A DNA stretch of 64,000 nucleotides from Petrosia ficiformis (GCA_947044365.1 OX345648.1:4158096-4222095), one strand, 5' to 3'. Numbered from the stretch's first letter, positions 46,836 through 58,419 are shown. Translations and numbers: made by a program. Notes: a model not told the origin generated them from the sequence alone.

Positions 46836-48851
46836 AGTTCATTTTAATGGACATACATAGACAGACGTTGCTCATGAAAATATACCTTACTAATATTGGG
46901 TTAAATCATAAAACAATTATCATTATGCATGTTTTTTGTCAATTTCAGCACCTTACTGTATCCATAGCGATATTCTCAAATTCAGATATCAACTCTAACA
47001 AGACAAGCTGTAGAAAAATTTGAGGTTATAATATGAAAGAGGGTCTGTGCAATTAGTACATATTACTCTTTATCATAATACATTAATAATATGTTTTATG
47101 TTACCACAGAGAATACATCATATGGCAGTAGCTGAAAACCATTTGTAAGATGTCTCTGAAATAGTCTGTCAGTAGTAGATGTATGCCTGCAGATGTCTTG
47201 ACTACGTTTGTGCTGTTATGTCTGTCTCATAAACATTAATAATCTATTTTGTTACCACAGGCACATGGAGAGAACAACAGTACCTGCTAACAGTTAACAT
47301 TTGCACCTGTCTGTCACTCCATAGCAGGTGTGTGATTGTCGAAGAGTAGCTGTTAGCAACTGAGATTTCAGTCTGTCGGTCCACAACAAGAAACCATCAG
47401 AGACAAAACTGCATGATCGATCATACACCTGTTCACCAAAGAGGTCTGTACAGTTGGTACATATCATACACTAATGCAAAGGTTAACAAGAATGTGATGA
47501 GAAGTAGAAGGACATGGTATGATGAGGTGATACTAGCCCCAAAAACAGAAAGATTTTGTCAAAGTATCAAGAACCCCAAATAGTTAATTTCCTTGATTTT
47601 GGTCACACAAATTAAGCGAAAGTTGCAGTCAAGTAGTTTTGCAGACCAGGACGCATGTAGAAGGTTGTATATGTACTAGTTGGTAAAGATGTACAATAAT
47701 CCGAAAGATGAGGTCATAATAAAGTATAATTATTATTATTATTATTATTATTATTCATTTTGTCTTTGTTATTATGGTTAAATGAATTTTTATTATCAAT
47801 AAAAGATAACAATTATTATAAATTCAGTTACAATATATATATCAGTTCTGAAGACTTGCATTCTCTGACCACATGACGGGTAATATATACCTTTGGTTGA
47901 GTGTCCTAAGAATATAATAAATAGTAGTTATGATTGTATTAATTGAAATAAAAAACTCAAAATGAGGTGTTTAGTAGTTAATGAAATGTAATTGTAGTTA
48001 TGAAAATCAACTGTGGAAAACAAGTTTTGATCACATTTAGCCAGTGAAAATAGTTATATAAACAGTTTTTCACATTCACTATGAACTCGAGCTCGGAAAA
48101 ATGTTCATAATTCAGTTTGGAATAACCTTTACCATTTTCATAATTATTATACATTTCCTTCTTTGTGTAGGTCAAATTTCTGCTGAGATACAGTATTATT
48201 ATGTATTAACCTTATGACATTAAACTATACACTATATCACATATAAAATCATTACAACCTAATTTTGAAGTCATTGTGAATGTGAACAGATGATCATTTC
48301 GGTAACTTTATGCCAAATAACAAGTGCCTCATTGAAAATTGCTTCCTCTAACTGGTTAATATGCTGTACCTCTACAAATAACATTCAGGTGATTCCTTCT
48401 GTTATAGTAGATCTATATTTATGGCATGTAGGGCAATCCCTACGATTACTTTCTCGCATGTTATATTATAATTATATTTGTTTATGTCATATACATGTAT
48501 GACTATGTGTTGTATACGTAATAAAGGAAGTTGCGTCATTACGGGGGCTCAGTGAATTAATGGGCATGGCAGAGAGAAAACTGCATGTAGCTTTTCATAG
48601 AAACCGGAACTAAAAGCTGTTCTTGGTTACAATATATTCCTAAAGTTCTACAAGAACATTCAAAAAGTAAGAACAGCGGATAAAGCTGTTGTGCTTCAGG
48701 CATGAAAAAGTCAGCCAAGATTACTGAATGTTGGATACCACACAGCAATCATAGGTTTTTTTTTTCTCCATATATCTTGTTTTTTTTTTTTAACTGACAA
48801 GATTCCATTCTCACAACATGTTCCCATTACCTGAATTTCTAATAGTTAGAT
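46836..48851. other. Intergenic region between ABAT and the Sec20 gene
   Basis: No coding exon was recognised. It contains a (TTA)n tract at about 47727-47755, a family A MITE (48069-48287) and a family C fragment in reverse orientation (about 48505-48760). The two genes converge here, so both 3' UTRs may fall in this stretch. Confidence 0.55.
48069..48287. mobile_element. MITE family A copy
   Basis: The left end TTCACATTCACTATGAACTC and right end GAAGTCATTGTGAATGTGAA form the family inverted repeat. The interior ACAGTATTATTATGTATTAA and TATGACATTAAACTATACAC match the other copies. Confidence 0.75.
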
Positions 48852-51655
48852 TCATCCGATAAGTCTTTTCTTTAGTATATAGAGAACAACAGAGAAGAAC
48901 AGAACCAAACCAGCAATAATCAACAGCTTGTCAACAATCTCACGTCTTCCAAATTTATTTATCAATCTCGTTGAGATATCAATGTGTGATCCTACTGTCT
49001 TCATTTCAGTATGAGAATCACTTAATACATTAGATGAATGAACTGTATAGAATAGAACATTTCTTTAGACATAATTATAAATAAACTATTCTCTTTTATC
49101 AACAAAAAGTTACTATTTTGAACTATATACATGTACTCTAGCCTTCGTAATGCATATAATCATAGCAATGAGAATATTCTACACAAGAGGAGTGTTGTTT
49201 AGTATGACAATAATGACCACTTTTAGATATAGATTTAGTTTTTGTTAACTAACTGAAAGTGCCCATTATTGGACATTTTTTCATTTTAGATAGTTATAGT
49301 TATTCCAGTAGACAGTTTTAGTTTAGTTAACTAAAGTTGAAACACCTTACTAAAAGGGGTTTTAATTATACCTGTAGTTATAGTCAACACTAGTATTAAA
49401 CTACACAATATAGTACAATAATATAAGTTATTGAGTTATGTACAGTATAATCATTAAACCAGATGATATTGATTACACTCAGTGTTCTCACCAGGATTTA
49501 TCATCCAAATAGCACAAGTACTGGCACACTTTACATGCAAGCGAAAAATGCAAGTTAATTAATTATTTGTGAGGGGCATGGTCAATTAATGTTTGGCGCA
49601 ATTACAGCATTGTTGGGATATGTCGAAAAAATGACGAAAATCTGTGAGTGGACAGAATAATAGTTATCATTTATTTCTGTCATTTTCTGTATCTTTTTCA
49701 CTTGATATACATTTAACACTCCAAATAAATACAATTTCATCATTTGTGAAATACGTATTTCTGTAATCCAAAATGATACAACCATTGAATTTTGTATAAA
49801 TCAAATGGTAACATGATTATACTAAATGGTACCATACCGATCACAATAACCCTAGTGAGAACTCTGATTACACTGTACACTAGCATAGCACATAAAGTCA
49901 TCACAGCCACATTTAATTGTTACCTAATGTCTTCAGTGTTTCTTCACTGCTCTTTAGACCAGTTGCAAGTTGCTGTCTCAGTTCAACTAAACTCTCTGTT
50001 ATAGCACTTGTTGCTTGGACTGAACTATCTCCTTTCTTCCTATACATAAAGAATGCATTGATTTGATATATATATAAGTGTACAAACCATAAAACAGTAC
50101 AGTACCTCAGTAATACATGCAGTACAATATGAAATGAAGCATATTGAAGATTCGAAATAGTACAGTAAATAGCCGTACTTTTCGTTTCATTAAAGCACAG
50201 TAGAGTACAGTACAGTATAATAAAAAAAACATTTTTAAAAATAAAAGAGTATGTGCACTGTACTATAAATTATAACAGTATTATTATCACACTTTAATTA
50301 GCAAAGCATGTACAGTATGGCACAGTACAGAACAGTACAGTCCTTGTAGAATAACAGTGAGTTTTTTCTGGAAGTGGTGACTCCATGTATACACCTGTAC
50401 ATTATGTGATATCATTCTCTAAGAAAATTAGGAGCCAAGCTCCTCCTCTTATGTAGTTAGTTAAATTATATGCTAACCTTAATCTTGTCGATTCTTTAGT
50501 ACTGGAATTCAACAGTTCATCTCTCACCCTATCATCTTGTACTCTTTTCAACATCAAGTTTGATCGCTGTAGAGTCTTCTGTAATCTAACCAGTTATAAT
50601 GGAAGAACAGTTATCCCTAATCGTCATTCACATTCACCTTGACCTCAAAATGTTCATAACTATAGTTTGGAATGACCAACAATCTTTTTACCTTCACCAT
50701 TTTCATATAATTATCTTTCCCATTATTTTTTGTGTATGTCAAATTTCAATGTATTACTTCATTATTGAGTTACAGTATAATCAATCATGTATTAACACTA
50801 TGACATTAAACTATACACCATATTCAGTTAGGGGGGGGGGGGGGGGCTTTCGCCCCCCCTTGGGAATTTGGTTACCCAAAAATATTTTAATGTTAATAGT
50901 TAGCTGAATACAACTATTTTTGGTTTAGATTCCAAAAATAGTATCTCAAACAGTTACATCATCGTGGTCTGAAAATGCACCAGAAATGACCTCAGAGAGT
51001 CTAACACCAAAAAAATCCCTGGGGGAGCATGCCCCCAGACCCCCCTAGGCAGTTGCTCTGCAGACCAACCCTATACATCGCCCCCCCAAAGTTCTCAACA
51101 TTCAACTTTTGCCCCCCCCCTTGAAAATTTTTCTAAATGAAAGCCTGATATTACATATAAAGTCAACATCCTAATATTAAAGCTCATTGTGATTATTAGA
51201 ACAATGCATGTGTATTGAGTAGCAAAAGATTAATTATTTCTTGTCCAATCTGTCCTAACTTAAACTGTAAATCAAAAATAAAAGGTTACATTCTAGAGTC
51301 AAGACTTACTCGTTGATTTGTGAACTATGCCATTCCACCATCTTTTTAACCTGTTCTCTTTCATCATCAGTTTTACTTTCTCGTATGTGTGACTCAAGAC
51401 TCTAATGAAGATCATATACATGTACATAATACATGTATATGATATATATATATACATACATATACACATACGTATGTATAAACTCACACATACCTTTATT
51501 TTTGCTCTCAGTTGATTGAAAGTCTCCCTAATCTGTTTATTATGATACTGTGTGTCTTTCATCTCTCCACTGCTTTGTCTTAGCTCCTCTATCATGGAAT
51601 TCAACTTCAATTCTAAGCTAGAGGCTTGTGAATTTATGAGTTGTGATGACTCCAT
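48852..51655 (-). CDS. BNIP1: Vesicle transport SNARE of the Sec20/BNIP1 family, 5 exons
   Basis: ER-localised tail-anchored SNARE acting in Golgi-to-ER retrograde fusion with Use1, Syntaxin-18 and Sec22. Minus-strand exons in coding order: 51655-51494, 51401-51310, 50585-50478, 50039-49924, 49042-48852, giving 222 aa (human about 228). The start is ATG at 51655; the longer open frame upstream relies on GTG. The N-terminal half is predicted coiled-coil (LKLNSMIEELRQ onward). The Sec20 domain spans about 115-195, with ITESLVELRQQLA and the signature FGRREIVDKLLI. One TM helix (199-215) is followed by a basic KKRLIG tail. Family assignment rests on the GRRE..DKLLI..-TM-KKRL ending and length. 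No BH3-type motif was assessed. It converges with ABAT. Confidence 0.9.
49200..49395. repeat. Dispersed repeat family B copy
   Basis: TTTAGTATGACAATAATGAC, TTTTGTTAACTAACTGAAAG and ACCTTACTAAAAGGGGTTTT blocks as in the 39897 copy. It lies in the last Sec20 intron, with about 500 bp of unassigned AT-rich sequence after it. Confidence 0.6.
50623..51205. mobile_element. MITE family A copy split by a nested element
   Basis: The left part, 50623-50824, starts CATTCACATTCACCTTGACC and ends in the family motif ACATTAAACTATACACCATA. The right part, 51148-51205, resumes with ACATATAAAGTC and ends AGCTCATTGTGATT. The two parts join seamlessly to the family consensus once 50825-51147 and one ATATT are removed. 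It lies in a Sec20 intron. Confidence 0.75.
50825..51147. mobile_element. 323-bp G/C-homopolymer element nested in a family A MITE
   Basis: The element starts CAG and ends CTG, flanked by ATATT on both sides (50820-50824 and 51148-51152). It opens with a 16-G run, then CTTTCGCCCCCCCTTGGGAA, and closes with GCCCCCCCCCTTGAAAA, so the ends can form a G/C hairpin. The centre has CCCTGGGGGAGCATGCCCCC. The superfamily is unknown. Confidence 0.7.
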
Positions 51656-52227
51656 GTTGATAACTCCACCCACTAACTACTTCATGTATACAGTGTATGT
51701 GACTCTATACTTATTAGACAAATGAAGTGCAATATATGGAAAATTCCATTTGTTGTGTTAGTGCTATTGTATGTTGTATCAAAAAATCATTCCTAGGAAC
51801 TCCTAGTAAGGTATGAATTATATACTCCTAGTACAGGCATACCTTCAGTTGGTGTGCACAGCAAAAACAAAGATTTTAATATCATACCATAAGTGGTATA
51901 TGAAACTGCATGTTACAATTGAGTTGAGTTCACCTGTGCTGAGTTATTGTTTTCAAGATAAACCTTGTAGACTAAGAAATCCCATTAGTTTTATGTTAGT
52001 TCTATTATGATTGGGCCGACAATATGAGAGCAGTGAATGTCATATATTGCAATCTGTTACATAGCAAATCAATTGTAATAATACACGCTAACTAAAAAAA
52101 TGTATATTAAAAAAAATGGGAAATACGTAACATCACATATAATAATATAATAATTATAATTCTAAGTTATTAGCACATGTGCATATTATGTAACTATTAA
52201 AGTTAATACGAGGTTAAATCAATCGTT
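51656..52227. other. Spacer between the Sec20 gene and the first array gene
   Basis: No gene recognised. GAAAATTCCATTTGTTGTGT (about 51740) and a related GAAATCCCATTAGTTTTATG (about 51979) resemble, in inverted orientation, a segment downstream of the second array gene (about 56420-56450), so a small repeat recurs beside these genes. Confidence 0.45.
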
Positions 52228-53853
52228 TTATATAGAAGTGCTTACTCTCAGTAGAACTGCAAAGAGACTAAAGCATATTGATATGTAAGCAATATTGAAA
52301 CCAAAAGGTACTTTAGCACACAATATCTGAAGATGAAATCCAGAGTCTCGGCTATTCAGAAAACTGACGAACTGATCTTTCAATTCTTGTGTGATGTGTT
52401 GGTACTCACTATAAACATCATTTATCTTACAGATAAGATTTTGACGAGATTCTGTGATGGCTGCTGCACGTAAACATGGGTATAGGAAGAAGAGGCAATT
52501 TGAAGCAGAAAACAAACCAAGAAAAACAAGTTCCAGCAGTTGGAAACCAATACCATCAACATCACTTTCTGATAAGTTAGCGTTTTTACTATGAATTATA
52601 GCTTCAAGAAATAGGCTCAGTGAACAAAATGATGAAACTATATACAATACCCAGTGAACTAGGAACCATAGTTCAAAGAGCTTGAGTGTGCTCTTAGCTA
52701 CTCTATTTATATGTTTGAATCTTTCTTGTAGATAGTACAGCTTTACAGTATTTTCAGGAAAATCTACCTCGTCAAGATTATACACGTTTTTAAGATAATT
52801 ATTTATTTCATGATCATGTGCTACTAAGTCATCATTTGGTATATTCACATGCTCCAGGTAATCAGCAATACCCATATATTTTGATTGTATTCCATAAGCT
52901 AATTTGGAAAACAGAAAGCAGCTTGCTAAAGTACAGAAAAGAGAATACATAAATGCAGCAAAAACAATAATCTCATATATCTTTAGGATTCTATCGGGAG
53001 CACTGGATGATGATGCTTCATTTGTCAACGTCTTTTTATCGTGTAAATACTGTCCATGAAGAAAAACTACAAACAAAGCCAAATTTATCAGTATGTTAGT
53101 GAGGAGAACTCCAGTGTAAGAACGTGCTTCTTTCCAAGTAAGTTGAGTTGTTGTATTATTATCTTGTTCATCAGTGAGTGGTAGTGGCCTTCTTGATGGT
53201 TCATCATCGTTAAATGGTTGAAGAGGTTTTTCATTCCTAGGTTTATCTTCATTTGCTGGATTCCATTTTGTTTTAATATATCGCCACATCTTAAACTCTT
53301 CATCATAATTATCTTGTATAATATTTTTAAAGTGGGGCCAGACATAAAGTTTTCCCAAGAATACATAAAAGAGCAGATATGATATAGTGCTGGAGAATGA
53401 AGTGAGCAACAATACTACTTTACTGAGTTCTTCGAATTTTGTAAGGTCATCTTGTGTGTGACTGCTATTGAGATTGTAGACATCACGCAACACTATATCG
53501 GGAATGCTATTACTGTCAGCTGTTTTTCCATGTAGCATTATGGAGTAACATACACGGTAATATTTTATGGGGCAATTTACATAGTTATACAATAGCATCA
53601 CAGTTGGAAAGGTATTTAAAGTCACACAAATGAAACCTGAGAAAAATATGAATTTTATCACAAAAAGTGATGAAAGGAGCTTGGATTTCCACCTCCGTTG
53701 AAATTCATACACTCGTGGAACATATTGCCCCATTAAGAAATACCAAATTCGAATTAGAATTCTTCCAATCATTGCACAGACTTCTAGAAAGCGATATAAG
53801 TTCCTTACTCTCAATGGTGGTGTTACCCGTGGTGGTGCTAGGAGTTCAGTCAT
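52228..53853 (-). CDS. Unrecognised multipass membrane protein, array member 1 (541 aa)
   Basis: I do not recognise the family. The coding part is a single open frame. Seven hydrophobic segments are visible at about 58-90, 144-170, 247-270, 293-320, 389-418, 438-462 and 508-535. Basic residues dominate the N-terminus, the long 171-246 loop, the 321-388 loop and the 463-507 segment, which places the N-terminus in the cytoplasm and the C-terminus outside. Outside loops carry N-glycosylation sequons (NSS at 129, NLS at 426). The start is ATG 53853. About 20-30 nt upstream is a splice-acceptor-like TTCATTTAG also present in the paralogue, suggesting a 5' UTR intron. The last codons overlap GTAAGC, a donor-like site. 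The inverted seven-helix layout resembles insect Or/Gr-type chemoreceptors, but no diagnostic motif proves it. It is a tandem paralogue of 56696-58408. Confidence 0.8.
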   Translation of the reverse strand: MTELLAPPRVTPPLRVRNLYRFLEVCAMIGRILIRIWYFLMGQYVPRVYEFQRRWKSKLLSSLFVIKFIFFSGFICVTLNTFPTVMLLYNYVNCPIKYYRVCYSIMLHGKTADSNSIPDIVLRDVYNLNSSHTQDDLTKFEELSKVVLLLTSFSSTISYLLFYVFLGKLYVWPHFKNIIQDNYDEEFKMWRYIKTKWNPANEDKPRNEKPLQPFNDDEPSRRPLPLTDEQDNNTTTQLTWKEARSYTGVLLTNILINLALFVVFLHGQYLHDKKTLTNEASSSSAPDRILKIYEIIVFAAFMYSLFCTLASCFLFSKLAYGIQSKYMGIADYLEHVNIPNDDLVAHDHEINNYLKNVYNLDEVDFPENTVKLYYLQERFKHINRVAKSTLKLFELWFLVHWVLYIVSSFCSLSLFLEAIIHSKNANLSESDVDGIGFQLLELVFLGLFSASNCLFFLYPCLRAAAITESRQNLICKINDVYSEYQHITQELKDQFVSFLNSRDSGFHLQILCAKVPFGFNIAYISICFSLFAVLLRVSTSI

Positions 53854-56695
53854 TGCTTATAGGTTTAGATGTGCCTAAATGAATATAATGTGTAAAGGTG
53901 TACTTATTTTGTCTTGTTGATAAATAATTCGTCAACTACACTACTAATTAGAAATGTGTGTTTTTTTGCAAAGTTGACTAAGTAAAGAACATACTAGTAT
54001 AATAATTATGTCAATAAATTATTTTTGATTGATTCGCCCTGCTACGTAATATATAAACATTCAAATCATACTAGCTATCCTGTAAAACTAATAATGATTT
54101 ATGGTGGGAATGGACACTGTTTGCTATGAATATTATCACATATACACTCACTTGTGCAAGCACAACATCTTTGTGGATATAAATTACTTTCGCATACAGA
54201 ATAAACACAAATTTCTATACATAGTTATTCATACTGACAAACTATATATATGCACAAACTTTATACTAACACTTGCAATATAGACACCTGCAGTTCATCT
54301 TTTCAACATGCACTCATGCAATACATATAGGTTTAATTTATACTCACTTGTGTGGTTTGAATAAAGAAAAGATCCTCTTAGAGCAAGTCTGTGTGGTTCA
54401 CTTTGACAGTAATGAATCTAATTACCATTATCAGGTGAGTGATATCATAATCAAAGTGCGTTGTTTGTTCAACATACATTCAATGAATTCACAAGTTCTA
54501 TTTATAGTACATTTAATTTTAACGTCACTATTATAAACACCCTACCCCTTACAGCAATGGATATATAACCTATTAACAGTGAGAGTGTTTACATGGCAAA
54601 CATTTACACATTAATTTTCATACATATATGTTCATTTTAATTGGTTGAACAGATGCACGGCACATTCAACAAGTGGGACTAATCATGTTAAGATAATCAA
54701 CCCTCTCAGTGAAAGAAGGGTTAATTAATTTACCTGTAAGACTAACCTTTTATGTACTTTATACTTTATCTTCTATGTGTAGACTGAATAACATGACTAG
54801 TTATGAAGTACTATAGTCATAATTACAATGTTATGTATTTTATATTCCTTTAATATTTGTTAAGTAGAGACCCCAAATATAAATGCTAAGACTGAGCACA
54901 AAGTAATCATGACAACAAGTTACACTGGTGAAATACCTAATTTTATGTTTTCAATCTTGTGAGCATTAAACACGACTATGTTTGCACTACCTGCATATTG
55001 ATAATTAAGATATAACATCTTCAAAATTTGTAGACTGCCTAACGACAATTATCAAGAGGTACGAAGTAACCATGACAACCAGTTTTGAACACAAAGCACT
55101 ATCAATGCACTGATGAAAGGAAATATCAGTATTTGTAACACTCAATAAGCTTTCTGAAGACCTACAGCGTCTATCCAAAGTTTGCATGGAAATGGAGTGT
55201 ACAACAGATTGATCTTGTTTTCTTTTTTTTGATATGCTGTTACTGCATTGTCGAAACATGGCTAAGCATCCAAGTTTTCGCAGTGAGTCTGAATCAGACA
55301 TTTCTACTTCTTGCATTACTAAATGCTTTGATAATGTAACCAACCAATCCTACCAAAACCAACTAGTTTTGAATAACAATAGCATTAATTATATATCTTA
55401 TCTATAATGCTGCATGACACTTCAAATACATTTTGTGCATACTTTATTGTTTTATCAGCTTTAACCAAACACTTGTGGTTTCAATGAAGAACAATCATTA
55501 TACTGAGGTATATCCAGTGTCAGCAAAGGGCAAGTCTGTGTGGTCCTTTATATTGAAAGTAATGAATCTCGTTACCATTATCATGTGGTATTGTGATATT
55601 ATAATCCAAGTGAGGAATGTACGTTGTTTGTTCAACTTACATCCAATGTAAGGTTACTATGATGTTATGACTTTATATGTAATATAGTGTATAGTTTAAT
55701 GTCATAAAGTTAATACATGATTATACTGTAACTCAATACTCAATAATGAAGCAATGCGGATTGAAACATGACATAAACAAATAAAAAACAGGAAAGATAA
55801 TCATATGGAAATGGTGCAGGTAAATACGATTGTTGGTCCTTATAAACTAAAGTTATGAGCATTTGTATAAGGTCAAGGTGAACATGAATGACCTTTATAT
55901 ACATTTCATTTTACATACTTTAGTTTTCTGTTTAATTATGCTGCAGGTCTGTTCATTTTTATCTTGTTACAATAATCAGGTTATGTGTAAGTAAGTGTGT
56001 TACAGAATGTCACAGCCAAACTACAATTGCACGTATAGTATTAATGCACATAGTAAAAAATCTTATTGTTTTTACATAACCATAAACTTTGTTGTCCGAA
56101 AGTTGCAGCAGAAAAGCAAAGTCTGTTTTTTAAAGAGAATAAAATTTGAACAAGTGAAACCCTATATATGGTTATACCAAGCTGTATAATTATACTATAA
56201 TACTTCAAGTACAAGGTAAATATGTATTTAGTTTGAGGAAACACACTTGAACTGAGAGTCTGCCCAGCCCAGTTAAACGTTCCCGGCTACACCACTAGGT
56301 TTTATGCTTGTTTGTCTACTTTCCAGAAGCCATACTATTCACATGATTGTTTATACAAGTACTAATTGTGCATGTTGTAGGAGTGCTGTTGTGTAGGAGT
56401 GTTGGTGTATGTATAATAGAACTAACATACTGAATGGAATTTCTCAATATACAGGAGTATATTGCACTAGCACCAGGCATTAAAATTTGGCACTATCCCC
56501 AGCCTATGAATGAGTTTCATTATTGTTTGTAACTATTGTTAAAACATGTAAAAGAGAAGTATAGTTTTAAAAAAGAAATTAATGAGCAGCACTATTAGAT
56601 ATTGTATTTAAGCAACCAATAATAATATGTATAATTCTAAGTCAATTACCACACATAACAATTAAATGTGTTAATACAAAGTTATATCCACTGTT
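53854..56695. other. Spacer between array genes, containing blocks repeated further right
   Basis: Block X (54020-54360) recurs at 59063-59266, 61546-61806 and 62690-63027. Block Y (about 55440-55650) recurs at 61800-61905 and 63020-63200. Block Z (55650-56420, with a family A MITE at its left) recurs at 63205-64000. 54541-55440 is not repeated in the window. It holds a 112-codon minus-strand open frame (55005-55343) without recognisable features. Confidence 0.7.
55650..55893. mobile_element. MITE family A copy (left end degraded)
   Basis: Interior TTAATACATGATTATACTGT, ATATGGAAATGGTGCAGGTA and the right terminus GGTCAAGGTGAACATGAATG. It was duplicated with its surroundings, the sister copy being at 63206-63453. 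Confidence 0.7.
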
Positions 56696-58408
56696 TTATA
56701 TTGAAGTGCTTACTTTCAGCAGAACACCAAAGAGACTAAAGAATATAGATATGTAAGCAATACTGAAACCAAAGGGTACTTTAGCACACAAGATCTGTAG
56801 ATGAAATCCAGAGTCTTGGCTATTTAGAAAACTGACAAACTGATCTTTCAATTCTGGCGAGATGTCTTCGTGGTTAGTATTTGTTTTATTTATCTTACAG
56901 ATTAGTCTCTGATGAGATTCTGTAATGGCTGCAGCACGTAAACATGGGTATAGGAACAAGAGGCAGTTTGAGGCAGAAAATAAAGCAAGAAAAACAAGCT
57001 CTAGGTGTTGGAAATTAATTCCTTCATCATTACTTCTAGGTAAGTTACCTTTTATACTATCAGCTACAGCTTCAAGAAATAGGCTCAGTGAACAAAATGA
57101 TGAAACAATATATAATACCCAGTGAACTAGGAACCATAGTTCAAAGAGCTTGAGTGTGCTCTTAGCTACTCTATTTATATGTTTAACTCTTTCTTGTAGA
57201 TAGTACAGCTTCACAAAATTCTCAGAAGTTATTCTAAAATCTCTGCAATAAATTCTGCGTAAATATTGATAAATTACACCTCTTTCTTGTAATTGATTAT
57301 TTGGTATATTCACATGCTCCAGGTAATCAGCAATACCCATATATTTTGCTTGTATCCCGTAAGCTAATTTGGAAAACAGAAAGCAGCTTGCTAAAGTACA
57401 GAAAAGAGAATATGTATAAGCAGCAAATACTGTTTTCTCAAAAGTCTTAATTTTATAATGAGCACTGGATGACGCTTCATTTGTCAAAGTGTTCTTATGA
57501 TGTAAATACTGTCCATAAAGAAAAACTCCAAACAAAGCCAAATTTATCAGTATGTTAGCAAGGAGAACTCCAGTGTAAGAGCGTGCTTCTTTCCAAGTAA
57601 GTTGAGTTGTTGTATTATTATCTTGTTCATGAGTAAGCGGTTGTCTGTATGCATTTTGTTGATCATCCTGCCTTCTTCTTTGTGTGTCATCAAATGGTTG
57701 AAGAGGTTTTTCATTTCTAGGTTTATCTTCATTGTTTGCTGGATTCCATTTTTTTTTAATATATTGCCACATATAAAACTTTTCATTATAATTATCTTGT
57801 ATAATATTTTTCATATGTGGCCAACAATAGAGCTTTCCCAACACTACATAAAAGAGTAGATATGAGATAGTGCTGGAGAATGAAGACAAAAATAATACTA
57901 CTTTACTGAAGTCTTCGAATTCTTGGAGTTCATTTTGTGTATTACTATCATTCAGCTTGTCACTATCACGCAACACTATATCAGGAATGTCCATGCTGCT
58001 ATGTGTTCTTCCATGTAGCATTATGGAGTAACATACATCATAGTATTTTGTTTTGCAATGTATAAAGTTATACATAAGCATCACTGTTGGAAGTGTATTT
58101 ACAGTTACACAAATGATACCCGAGAAAAAGATGAACTTCAATACGAAAAGAAATGAAAGGAACTTGGATTTCCACATGTTTTGAAATTTGTACACACGTG
58201 GAAAATATTGCCCCATTAACGAATACCATATTCGGATTATAAATCTTCCAAGTATTGCAGAGAGTTCAAGAAAACCATCTAAAATCCTTACTCTCAGTGG
58301 TGGACGTGGTGGTCTTACCACTGCATCTCCATCTTGTTCATCTGTATTTTCAAGGAGCATAGCATCCTCTCCAGGCTGATGATCCTCCACATGAATTTCT
58401 GTGGCCAT
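56696..58408 (-). CDS. Unrecognised multipass membrane protein, array member 2 (570 aa)
   Basis: Paralogue of 52228-53853, with near-identical blocks such as TWKEARSYTGVLL, KYMGIADYLEHVNIPN, RVAKSTLKLFELWFLVHW and DSGFHLQILCAKVPFGF. Seven hydrophobic segments lie at about 84-115, 168-192, 278-300, 324-350, 419-446, 468-492 and 537-565. It has the same inside-rich basic loops and a longer acidic N-terminus (residues 1-35). The cytoplasmic loop 193-277 carries a QRRRQDDQQN insertion. Sequence differs most at 371-399 (cytoplasmic loop before TM5) and 134-166 (first outside loop). The start is ATG 58408, 11 nt after a TTCATTCAG acceptor-like site that is also present in the decayed copy near 61010. 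The C-terminus ends VSTSI over a GTAAGC donor-like site as in member 1. Function unknown; a receptor or channel role is only a hypothesis. Confidence 0.82.
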   Translation of the reverse strand: MATEIHVEDHQPGEDAMLLENTDEQDGDAVVRPPRPPLRVRILDGFLELSAILGRFIIRIWYSLMGQYFPRVYKFQNMWKSKFLSFLFVLKFIFFSGIICVTVNTLPTVMLMYNFIHCKTKYYDVCYSIMLHGRTHSSMDIPDIVLRDSDKLNDSNTQNELQEFEDFSKVVLFLSSFSSTISYLLFYVVLGKLYCWPHMKNIIQDNYNEKFYMWQYIKKKWNPANNEDKPRNEKPLQPFDDTQRRRQDDQQNAYRQPLTHEQDNNTTTQLTWKEARSYTGVLLANILINLALFGVFLYGQYLHHKNTLTNEASSSAHYKIKTFEKTVFAAYTYSLFCTLASCFLFSKLAYGIQAKYMGIADYLEHVNIPNNQLQERGVIYQYLRRIYCRDFRITSENFVKLYYLQERVKHINRVAKSTLKLFELWFLVHWVLYIVSSFCSLSLFLEAVADSIKGNLPRSNDEGINFQHLELVFLALFSASNCLLFLYPCLRAAAITESHQRLICKINKTNTNHEDISPELKDQFVSFLNSQDSGFHLQILCAKVPFGFSIAYISIFFSLFGVLLKVSTSI

Positions 58409-58419
58409 TGTTTAGATGT

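Noticed and set aside
55005..55343. 112-codon minus-strand frame in the array spacer
   Set aside because: No recognised domain, no splice partner and not conserved in the other spacers. Kept only as a possibility.
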